Assembly (NCBI GenBank): GCA_013695575.1
Contig: JACDAF010000019.1
Location: 1 to 13,625 of the forward strand
DNA: 13,625 nucleotides
From: Chloroflexota bacterium
GTDB taxonomy: Bacteria; Chloroflexota; Limnocylindria; P2-11E
Reading direction: 5' to 3'
In this document: one piece after another, positions 1-7,228 of the stretch
Numbering within the stretch: position 1 is the stretch's first letter
Layout: each line of letters starts with the position of its first letter
Position numbers and translations under genes: made by a program
Notes under the pieces: model-generated
Told to the model about the DNA's origin: nothing
The model's input: the letters and a program-made list of their open reading frames with translations, nothing else
Database searches by the model: none

Positions 1-8
1 CGGCCACA

Positions 9-866
9 GTGGTCGCGTGGCGCCGTCTTGCCGACATACCCACGCCGCGGAGCGAGGTCGCTGCGGCGGCCGCGGCCGGCCGCATCTACATCATCGGCGG
101 GTTCGGCGGGGGCACCATCGTCGAACGCTACGACCCCGGGACGGACCGATGGGATCGTGGGCCGTCCCTGCCCATCGCCGTCGACCACGCGATGGCCGCG
201 TCCGTCGGCGCGCGGACCGTCTACGTCTTCGGCGGCTATGCCAACGGCCGCGCGACGGCGCGCTCCTTCCGCCTACAGCTGGGCGCGGACCGCTGGGAGG
301 AGATCGCGCCGATGCCGGCGCCGCGCGCGGCCGCCGCCGCGGTCGCGCGAGGGGACACGATCTACCTCGTCGGGGGTGCCGACGGTGACAGGCTCGTAGC
401 ACCGACCTGGATCTACGACACCGCTGCGGACGCCTGGCGCGCCGGCGCCGCGATCCCGACGCCACGTGACCACCTCGCGGGGGCGGACCTCGACGCCAAG
501 GTCTGTGCCGTCGGTGGCCGACGCCTTTCGCTGACGTCGAACCTGGCGACCCTGGAGTGCTATGACCCCGGTGGGGACACCTGGGAGAAGCTCGCCGATG
601 CTCCGACGCCCCGCGGAGGTGTCGGTGCGGCGGTGATCGGAGAGACCAGGCTCGTGTTCGTGGGCGGGGAACAGCCGCAGGGAACGTTTCGGGAGGTCGA
701 GATCTTTGACGCGCGCACACGCTCGTGGTCGCGCGCTCCCGACCTCCCGGCACCGCGCCACGGCGTCGGTGTCGCGGCGATCGGCGCGACCGTCTACGTC
801 ATGACCGGTGGACCCAGACCCGGGGGCAGCCAGACCGTCATCTGCGAGGCGCTCGACCTGCGGTAG
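9..866 (+). CDS. Kelch-repeat beta-propeller protein (5' end uncertain)
   Basis: A 285-residue protein made almost wholly of kelch repeats. Each unit of about 45 to 50 residues has a hydrophobic strand ending in a Gly-Gly pair (IIGG, VFGG, LVGG, VGG, VTGG), then a Tyr/Phe-Asp-containing strand, a Trp (DRWD, DRWEE, DAWR, DTWEK, RSWS) and a P-x-PR turn (IPTPR, MPAPR, LPAPR). I count five to six units, enough for one propeller. Kelch propellers are mostly binding scaffolds, and no catalytic domain is visible. The GTG start at 9 is the first available, but the frame stays open to the window edge, so an N-terminal signal peptide or more repeats could lie upstream. The stop codon TAG is also the first three bases of a likely -10 element for the next gene. 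The fold is certain; the partner and cell location are not. Confidence 0.85.
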   Translation: MVAWRRLADIPTPRSEVAAAAAAGRIYIIGGFGGGTIVERYDPGTDRWDRGPSLPIAVDHAMAASVGARTVYVFGGYANGRATARSFRLQLGADRWEEIAPMPAPRAAAAAVARGDTIYLVGGADGDRLVAPTWIYDTAADAWRAGAAIPTPRDHLAGADLDAKVCAVGGRRLSLTSNLATLECYDPGGDTWEKLADAPTPRGGVGAAVIGETRLVFVGGEQPQGTFREVEIFDARTRSWSRAPDLPAPRHGVGVAAIGATVYVMTGGPRPGGSQTVICEALDLR

Positions 867-869
867 GGT
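864..869 (+). promoter_or_regulatory. Putative -10 element TAGGGT for leaderless mRNA
   Basis: TAGGGT fits the TANNNT -10 pattern and lies 7 bases before the GTG at 877, so a transcript starting at the usual distance would begin at or next to the start codon. There is no Shine-Dalgarno site before that GTG. I see no clear -35 at 16 to 19 bases upstream. The first three bases are the kelch gene's stop codon. This is inference from spacing and from the same arrangement at 11080. Confidence 0.4.
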
Positions 870-876
870 GCGGCGC

Positions 877-1233
877 GTGGGCGCGCTGCACGTGACGCTC
901 GCCAACACGATCGTCCTGTACCTCGTGCTGGTGGGCCTGTGGGGTCTCTGGCTCGGCGCGCGCGCGCTCGGACCGAGCTCGAGCTTCCGCGGCGCGCTCG
1001 TCATCGCGGAGGGCGCCGCGGTCGCGCAGGGCCTGGTCGGCCTGCTGCTCGCACTGCAGCGTCCGGTGAGCGGGATCCACGCGTTGTACGGCGTCGCGCT
1101 CGTGCTGGCGCTCCCGCTCGCCGCGACGCTCGTCCGTGGACGTGCCCCGCGCGGCCAGTCGATCGCCCTCGGCATCGCGGCGCTCTTCACCGCGGGACTC
1201 GCGATCCGTGGCATCACGACGGGCGGGGGATGA
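877..1233 (+). CDS. Small four-helix integral membrane protein
   Basis: A 118-residue hydrophobic protein of unknown function. Four likely membrane segments are visible: residues about 7-24 (LANTIVLYLVLVGLWGLWLG), 38-56 (ALVIAEGAAVAQGLVGLLL), 65-82 (HALYGVALVLALPLAATL) and 94-110 (ALGIAALFTAGLAIRGI). A short basic loop (RGRAPRG) separates the last two. A single His lies at the start of helix 3 in the motif IHALYG. The GTG at 877 is preferred to the upstream ATG at 808, because the extra 23 residues are Arg-rich shadow of the kelch gene and a -10-like element precedes 877. Its stop overlaps the next start (ATGA), so it is probably co-translated with the aminotransferase. I do not recognise a named family. 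Confidence 0.7.
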   Translation: MGALHVTLANTIVLYLVLVGLWGLWLGARALGPSSSFRGALVIAEGAAVAQGLVGLLLALQRPVSGIHALYGVALVLALPLAATLVRGRAPRGQSIALGIAALFTAGLAIRGITTGGG

Positions 1234-2405
1234 GCCCCAGGCATCCGGCGATCGATCTCGAGCCGGATCTGGATACCGCGGCACTCCAGGCTCTTCGCGG
1301 AGACTTCCTCTACTTCAACGTGGCTGGCTCGGGTCCCACCTTTCCCGCGGCCCAGGACGCCGCCGAGCATTTCCGCCGCTGGCTCAACGAGGTCGGGATG
1401 TTCTCCCACGTTGGGTACGACGCGTACAACGAGGTGCTCGCGGAGACGCGCGCCGACCTCGCCGCGTTCGTCGGCGATCCCGGCGGCGCATCGCGGATCG
1501 CCCTCGCGCAATCGGCCACCGATGCGCTGAACATCGCGGTCGCCGGGCTGCGGCTCCCTTCAGGCTCGCTGATCCTGACCACGACGGAGGAGCACGCTTC
1601 GGCGCTGCTTCCCGTCTACGCGCGCCAGTCGAAGGGCGACCGCGTCGAAGTGCTGCCCTACCGGCGTGCCGCCGACTTCGTCGAGTCCGTCCAGGTGCTG
1701 CGCCCTGCCGCGATCGTCATCTCGCTGGTGTCCTGCAAGAACGGCATGGTCCTCGATGTCGCGACGGTCGCCGCTGCGGCACGCGAGCTCGGCGCGTTCG
1801 TGATCGTCGATGCGGCGCAGGCGGCGGGGCAGGTGGCGGTCGACGTGCGATCGCTCGGCGCCGACGCGCTCGTCCTGCTCGGCCACAAGTGGCTGCACGG
1901 CCCGCTCGCGACGGGCGCACTGTGGGTGCGTGACCCTGCGGACCTCGACCCGCCGCGTCTCGGCTGGCGCAGCCGTGTGATGCACGACCTGCGCGGCGGA
2001 TTCCAGCTGCAGCCGGACGCGACCCGCTTCGAGACGGGCACCGTTGACGCAGCGGCCTTCGTCGGTCTCCGGCAGGCCCTCGCGATCCACCGCGCGCTCG
2101 GCGCCCGCGTGGGGGAGCGGCTGCGCGAGCTGCGGAACGCGCTCTTCGACGCCCTGGCGGACCTGCCCTTCGAGCTCGTCTCGCGACGCGAGGAACCCAC
2201 TGGCATCGTCGCGATCGTCCCTCCGGGCGGCGACGCGGCGGGTATCGTCACGCGCATGTGGACGGACGAGCGGATCGTCGTGAAGCATCTCGCCGAGCCG
2301 TCCCAAGCCGAGGGCATCCGCATCTCGTTCTGGGCGCTCCACCAGCGCCACGACCTGGAGCGCCTCGCGGAGGCCCTGGCCCGCCAGTCGGCGGTGCGGC
2401 TGTGA
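1230..2405 (+). CDS. Class V aminotransferase-fold PLP enzyme
   Basis: A 391-residue fold-type I PLP enzyme of the class V group (cysteine desulfurase, isopenicillin N epimerase, kynureninase relatives). Visible landmarks are the ring-stacking His of TTTEEHASALLP (H122), the cofactor Asp and Gln of VDAAQAAGQ (D194, Q197) and the Schiff-base Lys of LLGHKWLHGP (K220). The C-terminal small domain ends in GIRISFWALHQRHDLERL, matching the family pattern of R-x-S followed by an xxDLxxLxxAL helix. SufS-type desulfurases carry a catalytic Cys before that segment; here the stretch reads VVKHLAEPSQ and has none, so I do not call it a desulfurase. Epimerase-like, aminotransferase and lyase activities remain possible. 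The ATG at 1230 overlaps the membrane-protein stop, and the protein's own stop overlaps the SDR start (GTGA). This suggests one translationally coupled unit. Confidence 0.88.
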   Translation: MSPRHPAIDLEPDLDTAALQALRGDFLYFNVAGSGPTFPAAQDAAEHFRRWLNEVGMFSHVGYDAYNEVLAETRADLAAFVGDPGGASRIALAQSATDALNIAVAGLRLPSGSLILTTTEEHASALLPVYARQSKGDRVEVLPYRRAADFVESVQVLRPAAIVISLVSCKNGMVLDVATVAAAARELGAFVIVDAAQAAGQVAVDVRSLGADALVLLGHKWLHGPLATGALWVRDPADLDPPRLGWRSRVMHDLRGGFQLQPDATRFETGTVDAAAFVGLRQALAIHRALGARVGERLRELRNALFDALADLPFELVSRREEPTGIVAIVPPGGDAAGIVTRMWTDERIVVKHLAEPSQAEGIRISFWALHQRHDLERLAEALARQSAVRL

Positions 2406-3190
2406 GGCTCGACGGCCAGACCGCCATCGTCACCGGCGGTGGGCGCGGGCTCGGTCGGGCCATCGCGGAGACGCTCGCCTCACTTGGTGCGCATGTCGTC
2501 ATCGCCTCGCGCAACGCGCCCGAGCTCGACGAGGTCGTGCTCCGGATCAAGCGCGCGCGCGGCCGCGCGCTCGCGTACGCTGCCGATGTCTCCGACGAGC
2601 GCCAGGTCCAGGACCTCGTCATCAATACCGAGCGCTGGGTCGGTCCCGCGACGATCCTCGTCAACAACGCCGGCATCATCGAGCCGATCACTCCGCTCGC
2701 GCGCTCCGACGCGACCACGTGGCTCCGCCACATCGCGATCAATCTGGGGGGTGTGTACCTCACCACCCGGGCGGTGCTGCCGGGGATGCTCGAGCGCGGA
2801 TACGGACGCATCGTGAACATCTCCTCGCATGCAGCGGAACGCCCGAGCGCGGGGTGGACCGCATACACGGCGGGCAAGGCGGCGGTCGAGCAGCTCACCC
2901 GCTCGCTGGGCGTCGAGCTCGAGCGCACCGGCGTGACGGTCTGCGCGCTGCGGCCGGGAAAGGTCGAGACGGCCCTGCAGGAGCGCGTCAGGCGCTCGTC
3001 GGCCGAGGACTTTCCGCGTGTGGAGGAGTACCGCGAAGCGAAGCGTGCGGGGCAGGTCGCGGATCCAAAGGACCGCGCGCGGATCGTCGCCTACCTCGTG
3101 AGCGACGGTGCGCAGCGCAACGGTCAGATCGTCGAGCCTGACGAGGTGCTCGAGCGTGTGGTCGCGGAGGCGCTCGACGCGTCGCCCTAG
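2402..3190 (+). CDS. Short-chain dehydrogenase/reductase (SDR)
   Basis: A 262-residue classical SDR, an NAD(P)(H)-dependent oxidoreductase of soluble type. Visible are the cofactor motif TGGGRGLG (residues 11-18), the acidic ADV turn (61-63), the NNAG motif (88-91), the structural Asn of the IAIN helix (N114), a catalytic Ser in NISS (141/142) and Y155-x-x-x-K159. The set is complete, so the enzyme should be active. The loop after the first Rossmann strand pair (IASRN) has an Arg rather than an acidic residue, which tends to favour NADP(H); this is inference. The GTG at 2402 overlaps the aminotransferase stop and places the Rossmann strand six residues from the N-terminus, as usual. The substrate is unknown. 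Being paired with a PLP enzyme, it may act on an amino-acid-derived or keto compound. Confidence 0.92.
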   Translation: MRLDGQTAIVTGGGRGLGRAIAETLASLGAHVVIASRNAPELDEVVLRIKRARGRALAYAADVSDERQVQDLVINTERWVGPATILVNNAGIIEPITPLARSDATTWLRHIAINLGGVYLTTRAVLPGMLERGYGRIVNISSHAAERPSAGWTAYTAGKAAVEQLTRSLGVELERTGVTVCALRPGKVETALQERVRRSSAEDFPRVEEYREAKRAGQVADPKDRARIVAYLVSDGAQRNGQIVEPDEVLERVVAEALDASP

Positions 3191-3220
3191 CCTTGACCTC
3201 GCGAGCGCGTCGCGCGGGCG

Positions 3221-4660
3221 CTATCCCGTCCCGAGCACCACCGATTTCTTCTCGAGGTAGCCCTCGAGCGCCTCGAGGCCGTGCTCCTTGCCGAAGCCGG
3301 ACTGCTTCGCGCCTCCGAACGGCAGCTGGTCGTACGCCACCTGGATGTCGTTCACCCAGGTATAGCCCGCCTCGATGCCCTCGGCAGCGCGGCGCGCCTT
3401 CGCCAGGTCCCGCGTCCAGATCGAGGAGCCGAGACCGTAGACGCTGCTGTTCGCCTTCGCGATCGCTTCGTCCAGGTCGTCCACGATGAAGAGCGGCATC
3501 GCCGGCCCGAAGACCTCCTCGGTGGCCATGCGGGAGTCCTCGGGAACGTCCGCAAGCACCGTCGCCTCCATGAACCAGCCCCGCTCGAAGTCCTTGCCCT
3601 CGGGGCGCTTGGCGCCCGCGAGAACCCGCGCGCCGCGACCGACCGCGTCGGTGACTTGCGCCTCGACCTCCGCGCGCTGTGCCTCGGTGTGGAGCGGCCC
3701 CATCTTGGTGCCTTCGGCCAGGCCGTTGCCCGTCTTCCATTCCTTCGCCGCGCGATCGGCGATCTTCGCCGTGAACTCCTCGGCGATGCCCCGGAAGAGG
3801 TACACGCGCTTCACCGCGAGACAGGCCTGTCCGGCGTTGAAGAAGCGGCCGATGGCCGCGGCCGCGCTCGCGCGGCGGATATCGGCGTCGTCGCAGACGA
3901 TCATCGGGTCGCTGCCGCCGAGCTCCAGCGTCACCCGGGTCACGTTCTCGGCAGCGAGCTGCATGATCCGCTTGCCGGTCTCGGTCTGGCCGGTGAACGC
4001 GACCTTGTTCACTCCCGGGTGGCGCACGAGCGCGTCGCCGATCTCGGCGCCGGAGCCATGCAGCGTGTTCAGGACGCCCGCGGGGAAGCCCGCACCGTTG
4101 ATGACCTCGATCGCGCGCTGGGTCGCGAGTGGCGTGGTGGACGCCGGCTTCAGCACCACGGTGCAGCCGGCGGCGAGCGCCGGGCAGATCTTGTTCGCCA
4201 TGAGCGTGAGCGGGAAGTTCCAGGGTGTGATGGCGGCGACGACACCGACCGGGCGGCGGATGGTAAAGCCGATCTTGGCCGGATCGTCGAGCGGCACGTA
4301 ATCACCGCGGATCTTGTCGGCGAGCCCGGCGTAGTACTCGAGATTCTCCGAGACCCGGGAGGCCTCGAGCACCGCGTGCGCGAGCGGCTTGCCCTGCTCC
4401 TGCGAGAGGATGCGCGCGATCTCCGGGACCGCCGCCTTCATCCGCTCGGCCGCCTGGTGCATGAGCTGCGCGCGCTTCGTGGGCGCGAGCGCCGACCATG
4501 CCGGCAGAGCCTTGCGCGCGGCCGCGACCGCCGCGTCCACCTCCGCGGTCGTGCCGCGCGGGATGCTGTCCACGACATCTCCGGTCGCGGGGTTGCGTAC
4601 CTCGATGGTCTTGCCGCCGCTCGCGTCCGCGAGCTCTCCGCCGATCAACATCTGTGGCAT
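3221..4660 (-). CDS. NAD(P)-dependent aldehyde dehydrogenase
   Basis: A full-length (479-residue) aldehyde dehydrogenase that oxidises an aldehyde to the acid with NAD or NADP. The sequence holds the oxyanion Asn in PWNFP (N148), the cofactor Lys in VVLKPAS (K171), the nucleotide loop FTGQTETG (about 222-229), the general base Glu in LELGGSDP (E246), the catalytic Cys in NAGQAC (C280) and the EEVFGP cofactor motif near 380. The C-terminal PFGG-KQSGFGKE signature is also intact. It resembles succinate-semialdehyde or lactaldehyde type enzymes, but substrate cannot be fixed. The ATG has a good ribosome-binding stretch (GGAGAGAGAGG, 4670-4680 complement) nine bases upstream. It is divergent from the CoA operon across 119 bases, so shared control is likely. 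It converges on the SDR gene with only 30 bases between stops. Confidence 0.95.
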   Translation of the reverse strand: MPQMLIGGELADASGGKTIEVRNPATGDVVDSIPRGTTAEVDAAVAAARKALPAWSALAPTKRAQLMHQAAERMKAAVPEIARILSQEQGKPLAHAVLEASRVSENLEYYAGLADKIRGDYVPLDDPAKIGFTIRRPVGVVAAITPWNFPLTLMANKICPALAAGCTVVLKPASTTPLATQRAIEVINGAGFPAGVLNTLHGSGAEIGDALVRHPGVNKVAFTGQTETGKRIMQLAAENVTRVTLELGGSDPMIVCDDADIRRASAAAAIGRFFNAGQACLAVKRVYLFRGIAEEFTAKIADRAAKEWKTGNGLAEGTKMGPLHTEAQRAEVEAQVTDAVGRGARVLAGAKRPEGKDFERGWFMEATVLADVPEDSRMATEEVFGPAMPLFIVDDLDEAIAKANSSVYGLGSSIWTRDLAKARRAAEGIEAGYTWVNDIQVAYDQLPFGGAKQSGFGKEHGLEALEGYLEKKSVVLGTG

Positions 4661-4779
4661 CTGAACAGGCCTCTCTCTCCGCGCGCACGTTGCCCCGACA
4701 GGCCGTGCGGCTCAGCGATGTGGGGTGGGGTTCCGCTAGATTGTGCCAACTGCGCGCACGTCCCGTCGGGAGGTAGCGA
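4661..4779. promoter_or_regulatory. Divergent promoter region between aldehyde dehydrogenase and CoA operon
   Basis: This 119-base gap is the longest non-coding stretch in the window and is the only place where both the aldehyde dehydrogenase and the six-gene operon can start. For the operon, TAGATT at 4737-4742 is a plausible -10, giving a leader of roughly 30 bases. The Shine-Dalgarno GGGAGGT at 4768-4774 then lies five bases before the ATG at 4780. The complement of the same segment contains AATCTA, which could serve the other strand. I see no clear -35 and no convincing operator repeat. Confidence 0.5.
4670..4680 (-). promoter_or_regulatory. Shine-Dalgarno site of the aldehyde dehydrogenase gene
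   Basis: On the complement the purine run GGAGAGAGAGG ends nine bases before the ATG at 4660. It supports this start and is one of only two strong ribosome-binding sites in the window. Confidence 0.6.
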
Positions 4780-5556
4780 ATGCCGGTCGTCCGTCTCGAG
4801 AAGCAGGCTGCCGTGGGGCACATCATCCTGGATCGCCCGCCGGCCAACTCGTACGACAAGGCCTTCCTGGACGACCTCTCGCTCGCGATCGACGAGGCCC
4901 GCTTCGACGCGGCCGTGAAGTCGATCCTTGTACGCAGCGCGTCGGAGAAGTTCTTCTCTGCCGGTGCCGACGTCAAGATGTTCGCGTCGACGGACGCCGA
5001 CTACCAGATGGCCTTCGTGATCCACGCGAACGAGATCATGTCCAAGCTCGAACGCACGCCGAAGATCGTCGTCGCGGCGATCAACGGGCACTGCCTCGGT
5101 GGGGGCCTCGAGATCGCGCTCTGCTGCGACTTCCGGATGGCAGCCCAGGGCACCTACAACATCGGCCTGCCCGAGGTGACGCTCGGCGTGCTCCCGGGCA
5201 CCGGCGGCACGCAGCGCCTGCCGCGGCTCATCGGCCGCCAGAAGGCGCTCGACATCATGGTGCTGGGCGCACCGGTGCAGCCGGAGCGCGCCAAGGAGCT
5301 CGGCATCGTCGACGAGGTCGTCCCCGCCGCCGAGCTCGTGCCCAAGGCGCAGGAGTGGTGCGCGGCGTACGCGAGCGGTCCCACGCTCGCGATCGGCCAG
5401 ATCAAGCTCGCGACCGTGCTGGGCGGCGGCATGCCGTTCGACACCGCGATGCTCTACGAGCACCAGGCCGTGGGGCGCCTCTTCGCCTCCGACGACTTCC
5501 GCGAGGGCGTCAAGGCGTTCACGGAGAAGCGCAAGCCCGACTACAAGGGCACATAG
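4780..5556 (+). CDS. Enoyl-CoA hydratase/isomerase family protein
   Basis: A 258-residue crotonase-fold enzyme, first gene of the operon, expected to add water across the double bond of an enoyl-CoA. The oxyanion-hole segments are SAGADVKMF (60-68) and NGHCLGGGLE (102-111). Both Glu residues used by true hydratases are in place: E111 in GGGLEIA, and E132 in GLPEVTLGVLPGTGGTQRL. That argues for hydratase rather than isomerase or hydrolase activity. The length is normal and the C-terminus ends in the usual F-x-EKRKP pattern. It has a strong Shine-Dalgarno site (GGGAGGT, five bases before ATG). Its stop TAG overlaps the start region of the CoA-transferase alpha gene. Chain length or ring specificity cannot be told from sequence. 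Confidence 0.95.
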   Translation: MPVVRLEKQAAVGHIILDRPPANSYDKAFLDDLSLAIDEARFDAAVKSILVRSASEKFFSAGADVKMFASTDADYQMAFVIHANEIMSKLERTPKIVVAAINGHCLGGGLEIALCCDFRMAAQGTYNIGLPEVTLGVLPGTGGTQRLPRLIGRQKALDIMVLGAPVQPERAKELGIVDEVVPAAELVPKAQEWCAAYASGPTLAIGQIKLATVLGGGMPFDTAMLYEHQAVGRLFASDDFREGVKAFTEKRKPDYKGT

Positions 5557-6455
5557 GCAAGCTCCTCGCGCTGCGTGACGCCGTCGCGCGGCACACGGCT
5601 GACGGCATGTCTATCGCACTCGGCTGTTCGCTCGAGCCCGCGATCCCGTTCGCTTTCGTGCACGAGCTCATCCGTCAGCGGCGCCGCGAGCTCGAGTTGA
5701 TCGGCCCGATCAGCGACATCGCGTTCGACATGCTCATCGGGGCGGGTTGCGTGCGCCGGGTCACCGCCGCCTGGATCGGCAACGTCTCGGCTGGCCTCGC
5801 GCACTGCTACCGCCGCGCCATGGAGCATGGTGTCCCGAACCGCATCGAGGTCCGCGATCACACGAACTTCACGCTCGCCCAGGCCCTCCTGGCGGGCGCG
5901 CTCGGCGCGCCGTACCTGCCGACCCGCACCATCATCGGCAGCGACATCGCCCGCGCGAACCCGACCTTCGTGCCTTCGACCTCGCCGTTCGACGGCACCC
6001 CCTTGCTGCTGGTCCCGGCGATCACGCCCGACCTCACGGTGCTCGCGGTGCAGCGTGCCGACGGGGACGGCAACGCGCATCTCTGGGGTCCCTGGGGCGT
6101 GGCGCAGGAGGCGGCGCTCGCCGCCGGCGCGGTCGTGATCCTCGCGGATCAGGTCGTGGCCCGCGACGTGATCGCAAGCGATCCGAACCGCACGATCGTG
6201 CCGGGAACGAAGGTCGTCGCCGTCGTCGAGGCGCCGGGCGCCTGCCATCCCTCGCCGCTGCAAGGCCGGTACGCGCGCGACCACGAGTTCTTCCACGAGT
6301 ACCACCGCGCCACCCGTACCGCGGAGGGTTTCGCCGGCTGGCTGGCGGACTGGGTCGACGGCACGCCCGACCATGCCGCGTACCTGGCGCGCCTCGGGGA
6401 GCGGTGGCCGGCGCTCCGGCTGACCGGCACGCCTGCGGCGGAGGCCCGCTTCTAG
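5553..6455 (+). CDS. Glutaconate-type CoA-transferase, alpha subunit (apparent ATA start)
   Basis: Family I CoA-transferase alpha subunit, which with the next gene would move CoA from a donor acyl-CoA to a free acid. It follows Acidaminococcus GctA closely from memory: GKLLALRDAVA at the N-terminus, DMLIGAGCVRR, LGAPYLPTRTIIGSD, DGNAHLWGPWG, and a C-terminal PGACHPSPLQGRY, then WLADWVDGTPDHAAYLARLG. The start is odd. The conserved N-terminus begins at codon ATA (5553-5555), which overlaps the hydratase stop as ATAG, and there is no in-frame ATG, GTG or TTG close upstream. The first canonical start is ATG 5607, which would remove 18 conserved residues. I take 5553 as the likely protein start (300 residues) and 5607 as the conventional alternative (282). 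IpdA-type ring hydrolases of steroid breakdown share this fold, so hydrolysis is a second possibility. Confidence 0.88.
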   Translation: MGKLLALRDAVARHTADGMSIALGCSLEPAIPFAFVHELIRQRRRELELIGPISDIAFDMLIGAGCVRRVTAAWIGNVSAGLAHCYRRAMEHGVPNRIEVRDHTNFTLAQALLAGALGAPYLPTRTIIGSDIARANPTFVPSTSPFDGTPLLLVPAITPDLTVLAVQRADGDGNAHLWGPWGVAQEAALAAGAVVILADQVVARDVIASDPNRTIVPGTKVVAVVEAPGACHPSPLQGRYARDHEFFHEYHRATRTAEGFAGWLADWVDGTPDHAAYLARLGERWPALRLTGTPAAEARF

Positions 6456-7228
6456 TGGCACCAGTGGACGTCTCGCCCGGCGAGGTCATGGTCGCGCAGG
6501 CGGCCCGGGAGATACAGGACGGCGAGCGCGTGTTCGTGGGCATGCGGCTGCCGCTCATCGCCTTTGTCGTCGCGAAGCGGACGCACGCCCCGAACGCCGT
6601 GGGGTTGTTCGAGCTCGGAATCGTTCGCGATCAGCCGGCTCGGGAGCTGCTCTATACGATGGGCGACCCGCCGAACGTCGCTGGTGCGGTGTGGTGCGCC
6701 CGGACGATCGATCTCATGGGTCTGCTCCAGCGCGGCGATGTCGACGCCGGGTTCATCGGCGGTGCGGAGATCGACCGGCACGGCAACCTCAATACCACCG
6801 TGATCGGCGAGGACCGGACGCACCCGAGCGTGCAGCTGCCGGGGTCGGGCGGCGGAGCGGACATCGCGAGCCTCGCCCACCGGCTCATCGTGATCATGGC
6901 GCACGACCGCAGGCGCCTTCGCGAGCGCGTCGACTTCATCACATCGCCGGGATATGGCGATGGGCCGGGGTGGCGGGACCGCGTCGGCTTTCCGCGTGGC
7001 GGCCCAGCGGTGCTCATCACGACGCTGGGCGTGTTCCGCTTCGTCGGTGGCGAGGCAGTGCTGCGGTCGTACCACACGCACTCGAGCGTCGCCGACATCC
7101 GGGAGCAGACCGGGTGGGAGCTCCGCGTCGCGGATGACGTCCACCAGACGGAGCCGCCGAGCGCCGACGTGCTCGCGATCGTGCGCGAGTACGACCCGGA
7201 GGGTTTCTGGACGAGGCGCGGCGAGTGA
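6455..7228 (+). CDS. Glutaconate-type CoA-transferase, beta subunit
   Basis: A 257-residue partner of the preceding gene, carrying the catalytic centre. In GctB the CoA ester forms on Glu54 within VESG; here the matching Glu is E53 in LFELG, so catalysis should be retained. Other family landmarks are GMRLPLIAFVVAKRTHAP (30-46), FIGGAEIDRHGNLNTT, the glycine-rich PGSGGGADIA loop and DFITSPGYGDGPG. The match is nearer to GctB than to the IpdB steroid-ring hydrolases, which is why I favour a transferase. The GTG at 6455 shares one base with the alpha-subunit TAG, and GGAGG at 6440-6444 lies ten bases upstream; the next GTG (6464) is spaced too far. The stop overlaps the next gene as GTGA. Glutaconate itself may not be the substrate. 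Confidence 0.92.
   Translation: MAPVDVSPGEVMVAQAAREIQDGERVFVGMRLPLIAFVVAKRTHAPNAVGLFELGIVRDQPARELLYTMGDPPNVAGAVWCARTIDLMGLLQRGDVDAGFIGGAEIDRHGNLNTTVIGEDRTHPSVQLPGSGGGADIASLAHRLIVIMAHDRRRLRERVDFITSPGYGDGPGWRDRVGFPRGGPAVLITTLGVFRFVGGEAVLRSYHTHSSVADIREQTGWELRVADDVHQTEPPSADVLAIVREYDPEGFWTRRGE

Noticed and set aside
808..876. Upstream ATG extension of the small membrane protein
   Set aside because: The 23 extra residues are Arg-rich and lie wholly inside the kelch gene, while GTG 877 gives a normal membrane N-terminus and has a -10-like element at leaderless spacing.
273..1511. A 412-codon minus-strand frame over the kelch, membrane and aminotransferase genes
   Set aside because: It has no recognisable domain, is antisense to three genes with clear signatures, and its composition is typical of a GC-rich shadow frame.
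1230..2405. Calling the class V enzyme a cysteine desulfurase
   Set aside because: The catalytic Cys loop is missing and no Fe-S assembly genes lie nearby.
3191..3220. Possible terminator hairpin between the convergent SDR and aldehyde dehydrogenase genes
   Set aside because: Only a five-pair stem (CGCGA/TCGCG, 3200-3214) with a five-base loop and no T-run. Such short GC palindromes are common by chance in this sequence.
3281..4918. A 545-codon plus-strand frame opposite the aldehyde dehydrogenase
   Set aside because: The minus-strand frame has every aldehyde dehydrogenase motif. The plus-strand reading is Arg/His/Leu-rich shadow and runs into the hydratase gene out of frame.
6455..7228. 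Reading the CoA-transferase pair as IpdAB steroid-ring hydrolase
   Set aside because: The C-terminal part of the alpha subunit is compatible with both, but the beta subunit follows GctB more closely (VAKRTHAP, FIGGAEID, SPGYGDGPG, ELG), and no other steroid genes are present. Kept only as an alternative.
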